Notes under the pieces: generated by a model | What the model was told of the DNA's origin: nothing | What the model saw: the letters and a program-made list of their open reading frames with translations, nothing else | Database searches by the model: none | Source of the DNA: Psychroserpens luteus | GTDB taxonomy: Bacteria > Bacteroidota > Bacteroidia > Flavobacteriales > Flavobacteriaceae | Assembly: GCF_015319355.1 (NCBI RefSeq) | Contig: NZ_JADILU010000004.1 | Coordinates: 186,001-250,000 of the forward strand | Direction: 5' to 3' | Length of the DNA: 64,000 nucleotides | Position numbers and translations under genes: made by a program | In this document: piece after piece, positions 53,003 through 60,700 of the stretch | Layout: the number at the start of each line of letters is the position of its first letter | Position numbering within the stretch: the stretch's first letter is position 1

Positions 53003-54421
53003 CTACTGAGCATCTCTTATCTCTAATAAAGCGTCGTATATAGATTTTGCAATTTCTACTTGTTGTTCTTTATCTGTAAGAACTTTTCTATCATTTTCAT
53101 TGGTTAAAAAACCCAATTCAAGTAAGACTCCAGGTATTGTTGTTGTATTTTTCAATAGATAAAAATCCCCTGTCTTTACGCCTCTATTTGAAAAATGATC
53201 TAATTGGTGTTCTACTAAAATTTCAGCATAAGTGAGACTCATTTCATTATGCTCTCTTTTTGAATCGTAATAGGCTTCTATTCCACCTACCGAATTATTT
53301 TTACTTGCATTACAGTGCAAACTCAAAAATAAATCTGGGTTTTTAGTATTAACAAATTCCGCACGTTCTTTCAATGTTAGAAATTCATCATGACTTCTTG
53401 TTTGTATTATTTTCACTTTTTTGTCACTTAATGAGGCTAATACATTTGATATTTCTAAGACAACATCCTTTTCAATGGAATTACCTGTGTCATGACCACC
53501 ATGCGCTGCATCTATGACAACAATTAATGGATTATTATTTATGTCTTTATAAGTGCAACTAAAGACAAAAATGCATGCAAAAAGTAAGACGACCGAAGTC
53601 ATTTTAAAAGTTCGTTTTAATACTGTTGATTTTGATTGATGTAACATAATGATTCGATTTTTGATTTGAATGAAATTAAATCCGCTAGTTAGAGGAACGC
53701 GGTATTCCTTATGACCAGATTTTATAATTGTTTGAGAATAGTCTTCGAGATCGATTCCTGATTCAACGGTTTGACTATCTGCAATAAATTCGTGATTTTG
53801 AATCATCGCTTTTTTGTACAACCATATAAATGGATTAAACCAAAATAAGCAGAGTAATAACTCTATAAATATCACATCCAAAGTATGTAACTCATTGCTG
53901 TGAACAAGCTCATGCTGAATGACACTTTTAGAATACTGTTCATCATTTAAACTTTCAGAATTAACAAATAGATAATTAAAAAAACTTGATGCATTTTTAT
54001 GATCCTTAGTTTCTACCAATTTCAAATTCCCAATACAAGAATGATGTTGTCTTGTTAGTTTTATAATCCTTAATAAATTCCTGATAAATCTAAAAAAGAA
54101 ACAAAAAGTTACTACTAAATATGTATACCAAATGATGCTATACAAAGTGAATTCCGTTTTTTGGACTCCTAAAACTGTTACTCCTTCTATAATTTCTTCG
54201 GAAATATGATTTACTTCGGAAGATTGCAGTGAAATATCAGTTAAGCTAGGCACAGCTTCAAAAGTATTAACCTCTAGTATTGACGCCAATAAGCAAAGTG
54301 ATAAGCTTATTAAAAGAAAAAATCGATTAAACTGAAATGTCTTTTGATTTTTTAGAAGAAAAAAATAAACCAAGAAAGAACACCCTAAACTTATAATAGT
54401 ATAAAAAACGTAATCTATCAT
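53003..54421 (-). CDS. BlaR1-like M56 membrane peptidase fused to a cell-wall amidase
   Basis: This 472-residue protein joins two parts. Residues 1-285 are the BlaR1/MecR1-type membrane peptidase: three or four membrane spans and a zinc-protease site HELVH (170-174) with NHEFIAD (209-215) as the further ligand. Residues ~299-470 are an N-acetylmuramoyl-L-alanine amidase (Amidase_3): IDAAHGGHDTG (H307), IEKDV (E317), SLHCNAS (H369) and LLELGFLTN (E435). In BlaR1 that place holds a penicillin-binding sensor. The BlaI-type repressor gene lies directly upstream, 1 base away. Confidence 0.9.
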   Translation of the reverse strand: MIDYVFYTIISLGCSFLVYFFLLKNQKTFQFNRFFLLISLSLCLLASILEVNTFEAVPSLTDISLQSSEVNHISEEIIEGVTVLGVQKTEFTLYSIIWYTYLVVTFCFFFRFIRNLLRIIKLTRQHHSCIGNLKLVETKDHKNASSFFNYLFVNSESLNDEQYSKSVIQHELVHSNELHTLDVIFIELLLCLFWFNPFIWLYKKAMIQNHEFIADSQTVESGIDLEDYSQTIIKSGHKEYRVPLTSGFNFIQIKNRIIMLHQSKSTVLKRTFKMTSVVLLFACIFVFSCTYKDINNNPLIVVIDAAHGGHDTGNSIEKDVVLEISNVLASLSDKKVKIIQTRSHDEFLTLKERAEFVNTKNPDLFLSLHCNASKNNSVGGIEAYYDSKREHNEMSLTYAEILVEHQLDHFSNRGVKTGDFYLLKNTTTIPGVLLELGFLTNENDRKVLTDKEQQVEIAKSIYDALLEIRDAQ

Positions 54422-54802
54422 TTACTTCTTTTTATTGTTAATTTTCTCTTGTAAAAGTTCCTGAAGTTCTTCTAATTCTTGCATTGACAAATCTGCATTT
54501 TTAGTAAAAAATGAAGCGAATTGCGATTTAGAATCATTAAAAAAATGTGTTATCATTCCATTGACTTGTTTAGAAAAATAATCATTTTTCTTTAGTACAG
54601 GATAATATTGCTTATCTCTTCCTAATCTTTCAAAATTTATATAATCCTTGTCACACATACGTTTTAGCAACGTTGAAATTGTTGTATACGCTGGTTTAGG
54701 CTCGGGAAATTGCTCAACGATATCCTTCATGAATCCTTTTTTAAGAATCCATAAATATTTCATGATCTGCAATTCGGTTTTATTTAATTGTTTTATATCC
54801 AC
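54422..54802 (-). CDS. BlaI/MecI/CopY family repressor
   Basis: I start it at GTG (54800-54802), giving VDIKQLNKTELQIMKYLWILKKG and about 127 residues. The longer ATG frame would begin inside the operator and add a hydrophobic N-terminus. The winged helix (PAYTTISTLLKRMCDKDYINFERLGRDKQYYPV) is typical, and the C-terminal helices dimerise. In the classical system the partner peptidase cuts this repressor when it senses a beta-lactam. It lies directly before the fusion peptidase gene and behind a BlaI-type operator. Confidence 0.88.
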   Translation of the reverse strand: MDIKQLNKTELQIMKYLWILKKGFMKDIVEQFPEPKPAYTTISTLLKRMCDKDYINFERLGRDKQYYPVLKKNDYFSKQVNGMITHFFNDSKSQFASFFTKNADLSMQELEELQELLQEKINNKKK

Positions 54803-54816
54803 AACTATAGTTTTAA

Positions 54817-54832
54817 TACTACAAATGTAGTA
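54817..54832 (-). promoter_or_regulatory. BlaI-type operator over the repressor promoter
   Basis: TACTACATTTGTAGTA on the - strand is close to the known BlaI/MecI dyad TACTACATATGTAGTA and contains the promoter box TACATTTG (54822-54829). The predicted start of transcription lies about 13 bases before the GTG. Confidence 0.85.
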
Positions 54833-54891
54833 ATAAAAAATTAACATGCAAATCAATCTTAAAATTTCTATCTTTCAAGAAACTATTTATC

Positions 54892-56469
54892 ATGCGTAAC
54901 TATCTCATATTATTCTGTTTATTGCCATTATCAATTTATTCACAAACCAACCCAGAAATTTTTCTTTTTGATATCGCAATTACAAAGCCTAACATTGATA
55001 TAAAGAATCCAAAAAACTTATCTAATAATGATGGTTATGACAATCAGCCTTCATTTTATGATAACAATACCATTCTATTTGTGTCTTCAAGAAATGATCA
55101 AACTGATATTGCTAAATATAATCTAAATGACAATTCACTAACGTTTGTCAATGCAACAGAAGGTGGCGAATACACACCTTTAAAATTTCCGAAGAAAAAC
55201 GACATTTCAGCAGTACGATTAGATAAAGATGGAAAACAGCGCTTATATCGCTATAACATAGACAATGGCGAATCAACCGAACTTATTAAAGATTTGGTTG
55301 TTGCATATTACACATGGTTCAATGAAGATATCATTGTATCTGCAGTGATTGAAGGTGAGCAACTCAATTTATATCGCACCAATTTAAAAACAGGAATTAG
55401 TAAAAAATTGGCAAATAAAGTTGGAAGATCCTTTCATAAAATCCCGAATACGGAGTTAGTAAGTTTCATTTCAAAAGAAAACGAAAAACAATGGCAAATA
55501 AAATCATTGAATCCTATAACTGGAAGAATAAGGCTTATTTCTAATACTATTGTAGACGTTGAAGACATTTGTTGGTTGAATAAAAACAATATCCTTTCTA
55601 GTGATGGTAGTACGCTTTATAAACTCACATTAAGAGTAGATAATAACTGGAAAAAAGTTATAGATCTCTATCAAGAAGGAATTAAAAAAATATCGCGTTT
55701 AGCAACTAATAGTGATGGTTCAAAACTTTTAATTACAGGAGATATTAAATCTGTACCAAAGAATGTTGAACCTAAAATAGACCTTAACCAACCTATTAGT
55801 GAGGAAGAAGCCTCTCTAATTGTAGATAAACATATAGAACCTTATAATACTAAACAACTTAATGAGTTTGTAAATGCATTTAATGATCATGTTATAGTAC
55901 GTTTTTTTCCGGATAAAAAATTATATGAAGGTAAAACAAAACTTGAGGAGACCTACAAGAAAATATTTGATGAACATGAGAGATTAAATATTAAAGTATT
56001 AAGTAGAATTACTTTTAAAAACTTTGTCATTGATGAAGAATTAGCAATTATAAATAATATCACTAGACGACAGGTAACTATTTATGAAACAGATAGAAAA
56101 GGAATTAATGCCATGACATTTTTATCTACTTCTACGATTACTGAAAATCCAGAAACCATTGTTAACAATCAACTTGAAAAGTACAATGAAAGAGATATCA
56201 AAGCCTTTGTAAATACCTATTCTAAAAATATTAAATTGTATTCATTTCCCAATAGTCTTACAATAGATGGAAGGACGTCCTTAAAAAAAGGTTATGAGTC
56301 TCTCTTCAAAAACACTCCAGATTTAAATGCTGAAATAGTGAATAGAATTATTCTTGGTAATATGGTTATTGATAAAGAAAAAGTAACCATGAATGGTAAA
56401 AATTATTATGCCATTGCCATCTATGAGATTGAAAACGGATTAATAACCAAAGTAACATTTATTCAATAA
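54892..56469 (+). CDS. Exported propeller protein with two SnoaL-like domains
   Basis: This 525-residue protein has a signal peptide (ending LSIYSQ), then a PD40/TolB-like propeller (~30-300) with NQPSFYDNNTILFVSSRNDQTDI and further loose blades. Two NTF2/SnoaL-like domains follow in tandem (~305-415 and ~415-525), with aligned phrases YNTKQLNEFVNAFNDHV and YNERDIKAFVNTYSKNI. NTF2-like folds serve as enzymes or binding domains. It lies divergently from the BlaI operator, only 60 bases away. Unlike the typical form, it has no N-terminal OmpA or kinase part. Function unknown. Confidence 0.75.
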   Translation: MRNYLILFCLLPLSIYSQTNPEIFLFDIAITKPNIDIKNPKNLSNNDGYDNQPSFYDNNTILFVSSRNDQTDIAKYNLNDNSLTFVNATEGGEYTPLKFPKKNDISAVRLDKDGKQRLYRYNIDNGESTELIKDLVVAYYTWFNEDIIVSAVIEGEQLNLYRTNLKTGISKKLANKVGRSFHKIPNTELVSFISKENEKQWQIKSLNPITGRIRLISNTIVDVEDICWLNKNNILSSDGSTLYKLTLRVDNNWKKVIDLYQEGIKKISRLATNSDGSKLLITGDIKSVPKNVEPKIDLNQPISEEEASLIVDKHIEPYNTKQLNEFVNAFNDHVIVRFFPDKKLYEGKTKLEETYKKIFDEHERLNIKVLSRITFKNFVIDEELAIINNITRRQVTIYETDRKGINAMTFLSTSTITENPETIVNNQLEKYNERDIKAFVNTYSKNIKLYSFPNSLTIDGRTSLKKGYESLFKNTPDLNAEIVNRIILGNMVIDKEKVTMNGKNYYAIAIYEIENGLITKVTFIQ

Positions 56470-56478
56470 TTACACATC

Positions 56479-56967
56479 ATGAAATATTTATTCAGACTGC
56501 TTTTTTTATTCAGTTTAACCATATCTGCTCAAACTGAAAATGAAATAAAAATAACAGATTCTCTTACTCCAAAACTTGAGAATATAAAATGGATATCGGG
56601 TAACTGGAAAGGAGAAGCATTTGGTGGTCAAACCGAAGAAAATTGGAGCGAACCTTCAGGTGGTTCTATGATGGCAACATTTAAACTGATCAATGATAAT
56701 CAAGTATCGTTTTATGAAATTGAAATTATACGAGAAATAGAGAATTCTCTAGTACTACAGCTTAAACATTTTGATAATGACTTAAAAGGCTGGGAAACTA
56801 AAAATGAGACTGTTGATTTTCCATTAATAAAGATTACACCTACTCAAGTTATTTTTGAAGGGATGAGCTTTGAAAAAGTCAGTGATAATGAAATGAATGT
56901 TTATGTTGATATTAAAAATGATGAAGGCCAAATAGAAATTATAAAATTTAATTACAAGAAGTCTTAA
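56479..56967 (+). CDS. DUF6265-like exported protein
   Basis: This 162-residue protein has a signal peptide ending TISAQ. The mature domain has KWISGNWKGEAFGGQTEENW, GGSMMATFKL and ETVDFPLIKITPTQVIFEG, the features of the DUF6265 lipocalin-like family. These are small beta-barrels of unknown ligand that are common in flavobacteria. It follows the propeller gene by 9 bases, in an operon with it. Confidence 0.8.
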   Translation: MKYLFRLLFLFSLTISAQTENEIKITDSLTPKLENIKWISGNWKGEAFGGQTEENWSEPSGGSMMATFKLINDNQVSFYEIEIIREIENSLVLQLKHFDNDLKGWETKNETVDFPLIKITPTQVIFEGMSFEKVSDNEMNVYVDIKNDEGQIEIIKFNYKKS

Positions 56968-56969
56968 AT

Positions 56970-57473
56970 ACTAAATATTTATTACTTATTCATTTTTTTC
57001 TTATCGGTTACATTTCCAAAGCGCAAACCAATAGAAACATACTTCAAAAGTTGGACGGTCCAATCCTTTCATAGAATCCTAAAACAGGAGCAACAAAGGT
57101 TATTGCAAATACGATGATAGGTGTTGACATGGTTTGCTAGTTAGATGATAAAATGATTTTCAGCGGAAAAGATAACCTTTCATATAAATTAAGGCTGAAG
57201 TGAGATGATGATTAGAAACAAGTTCCAGATTTATCTTCCGAAGGAAAAATAAAAATCACACGTTTGGCTATTCAGGTAGATGCTAATAAATTATTAATTT
57301 CTAGAGATATTGCTATAAAAGCTAATCAAAACACAACAAGACACAACCGAAAATCAAACTACAAAAACTTCTTAAATAGTAGTAATTGTAAAAATATTAA
57401 AACCTACAACTCTAGAGAAATTGATCTGTATATGAAAGACTACGCAGGTGCAGATAATCATAAAACAAGCTAA
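56970..57473 (+). pseudogene. Decayed gene of an exported protein
   Basis: In one frame the DNA reads a signal peptide-like start (KYLLLIHFFLIGYISKAQTN) and then a protein-like sequence with at least four in-frame stops, for example in PILS-stop-NPKTGATKVIAN and MVC-stop-LDDKMIFSG. The last ~70 codons (from 57264) are open. No start codon precedes the signal, so it looks like an old inactivated gene of a secreted protein. The family is not recognisable. The remainder of the 56968-57738 gap has no other ORF beyond the tiny one at 57701. Confidence 0.55.
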
Positions 57474-57700
57474 TGTTATTAAAAAAATAACATTTTCGTC
57501 TAAATAAATTAAAAACCCAACTCCTCAAACCTACAATAAGTTATTGTCAAATATCACATTAAAATGTGATAGATAATAATAATCTATTTCACTAACTTTA
57601 AACAAGTTAAAAAACACATAACTTAGATTGTGTTTCAACAAAGCTGATTCCAAGTACCTATAATTTTACTTGAAATAATTAACTATTATTTATTATAAAC

Positions 57701-57739
57701 ATGAATCCCATTGTCATATTAGAAAAAAAGCCTAAATAA
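57701..57739 (+). CDS. 12-residue leader ORF of the kinase gene
   Basis: It reads MNPIVILEKKPK and stops with TAA overlapping the kinase ATG by one base (TAATG). This arrangement allows translational coupling to the kinase. It has no other support. Confidence 0.3.
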   Translation: MNPIVILEKKPK

Positions 57740-60700
57740 TGCAACTCACCAAAACCTTAGAAAAAGAAATTCTCAAAAACTATGATAGATGGTTAGACAG
57801 TTATTTAAATGGTGACGTTGCTACCTACAATTCATATTTTGATGATGCCTATCATTTCATTGGCTCAACAAACAATGAAGAATTTTTAAGTCGAGAAGAC
57901 ACTACAAATTTTTTCAAAAAAACAGCAGAGCAATTTGCAGGTAAAACCGATTCAAGAAACGAAATCAAAACCGTAGAGCTGTTTGATAACCTCGTTTTTA
58001 TAACCCATGCTTTTGATGCTTGGTTTTTAAATGGTAAGGATTGGGCTTATTATGGACGATTTCGGTTTTCATCCATAATGCAGAAAAAAGGAAAAAATTG
58101 GAAGTTTATCTATCAGCACTTTTCTACCACAGATTCTAAAGCAGATCATGGAGACACTATTGGATTTGATAAGGTGAATCTAGAAAACCAAGAACTTAGA
58201 GAAGCCATAAAACGAAGAACATTTGAGTTAGAAGCAAAAAATAGAGAATTAGAAATTGAAGGCGCTTTAGAACGTATTAGAGCACAGGCTGTCGCCATGA
58301 AACAATCCTCAGACTTACTCAAGATTGTAGTTTCTATGCGTAACGAATTCACAAAACTAGGTCACGAAGCGCACTACTTCTGGCACATGATGTGGTTACC
58401 AGAAAAATATGAAAAAGCCATGACTTCTGGCGATGGTACTAAAATCGGTTTTGTAATGGAATTACCCAGACATATGCATGGTGATATCCCATTATTAGCA
58501 AAATGGGAAAAAGGTAAAAAACCTACTGTTGTATATGCTATGAATGTCGAAGCAGCCATAGATTATGTAGATAAAATGATCCACTTGGGTAATTTTAAAA
58601 ACATAGATCCTCAAGCACCAACACACGATGACATTAAACATATTGGCGGTTTGACCTTCATTATGGCACGCACCACTCACGGAGAAATTGGTTATAGTTT
58701 ACCTGGCATTGTAAAAAACCCTCCTGTTGAGGATATAGATATTCTAATACAATTTGCTGGTGCGTTTGATTTAGCACACCAACGTTTCTTGGACTTAAAA
58801 AAAGCAGAAAAGCAAGCCAGAGAGGTACAGATAGAATTGGCCTTAGAGAAAGTGCGAAGCCGAACCATGGGTATGCAGCGAAGTGATGAATTAAGAGATA
58901 CCGCTTTGCTTCTATTTCAACAAGTTGAGGAACTAGGCATAAATTCCTTTGCTTGTGGTTTTAATATTTGGGATAAAGACAAGAAATTTGCTACGGCTTG
59001 GATGGCAGGTAAAGATAGACTTCAGCCACCTTTTAGAACAAATTCTAGTGAAGACGTGTATCTATTTTTTCGCGAAGCAGAAAAAAGAGGAGACGCATTA
59101 TTTGTTTTAGAGCAGGAAGGTAAGGCACTAAAAGACCATTACAAGTATTTGGTTGCTATTCCAGAGGTGAAAGCATTAGCTAAAGCTGGACTTTCGTTTC
59201 CGACTTTTCAAATTATTCATTGTGCCTATTTTAACGAAGGGTATCTCATGTTTATTACACATGAACCTGTCCTAGATGCACACGATATTTTTATACGTTT
59301 CGCTAAAGTCTTCGAACAAACGTATACCAGATTTTTAGATTTACAAAAAGCAGAAGCGCAAGCCAGAGAATCAGAGATTGAATTGGCCTTAGAACGTGTT
59401 CGTGCTCGAACCATGTCTATGCAACATAGTGATGAATTGCAAGAAGCTTCATTCTTATTAGATGAACAAGTAAGAGCATTAGGCATTAAAACTTGGGGTT
59501 GCGCATTCAATATTTATGGGGAAAATGAATCTACCGAATGGTTTGGCAATGAAGCAGGTGTTTTACATACGTATACCGTTCCAAGAGAAGGTGTATTTAA
59601 AGAATATTATCAACAAGGTCAGAAAGGAAAATCATTAGTTATAAAAGAATTTTCAGGTGATGCATGTGTGGAACATTACGAATATATGAGTTCGCTTCCA
59701 GTTATTGGAGATGTATTGAAAACTCTAAAAGAAACAAATAATGGATTTCCTACCTATCAAATAGACCATGTCTCTTTTTACAAATACGGTTATTTACTGT
59801 TTATTACAAGAGAAGATGTTCCTGAATCACATGATATTTTCAAACGTTTCGCTAAAGTATTTGAGCAAACTTACACACGTTTTCTTGACCTTCAAAAAGC
59901 AGAAGCACAAGCAAGAGAAGCTCAAATTGAAGCAGCCTTAGAACGCACACGTACGCAAAGTATGCTTATGCAACATTCTGATGAGCTAAATGTAACAGCC
60001 CAAGTATTTCACCAACAACTACAATTGTTAGGTATTGATTCTGAATTTTCTTATTTATGGTTACCAGACGACACTGAACAAAACCATATGTTTTGGGCCA
60101 CTTGGAGTGAAACTAAAAAAAATAAAACCATTTATAAAAACAAAACTGTTTCATTACCATTAAGCAAAGAAGAACCATCTATTGCTGCGTGTTATGTGGC
60201 TTGGAAAAGTGACGAAAGTATTCATTTTAATACTGTAGAACCAGATGAAGTAGAAGATTATTTCAATACATGGTCAGAGCTTCTTAATGGCGTAGATAAA
60301 TTTAAACCAGAAGTATTTCCAGATGGACTGTATTATGTCGATGCTTACATGAAATATGGATGCTTTGGAGTAATGATAAAAAGGCAACTCAATGCCGATG
60401 AAAAAACGATACTGAATCGTTTCTCTAAAGAATTTCAGCGCACTTATACACGTTTTTTAGATCTTCAAAAAGCTGAAGCGCAAACCAAAGAAGCACAAAT
60501 AGAAACAGCACTCGAAAAAGTAAGAAGCCGAACTATGGCGATGCAAAAAGGTGAAGAAGTCAAAGATGTTGTGGTCCTTTTATATAAAGAACTTATAGCA
60601 CTTGGTGTTACCAACTTTGCGACATGTGGTTATGTAGAAATAAATGAGGAAAACAACAGGCAAGCAACTTGGGTTACAAATCCAGGTGGAGATTCTTTAG

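Noticed and set aside
54803-54856. Extended N-terminus of the BlaI repressor
   Set aside because: It would place coding sequence over the operator and promoter; the GTG at 54802 fits the family start.
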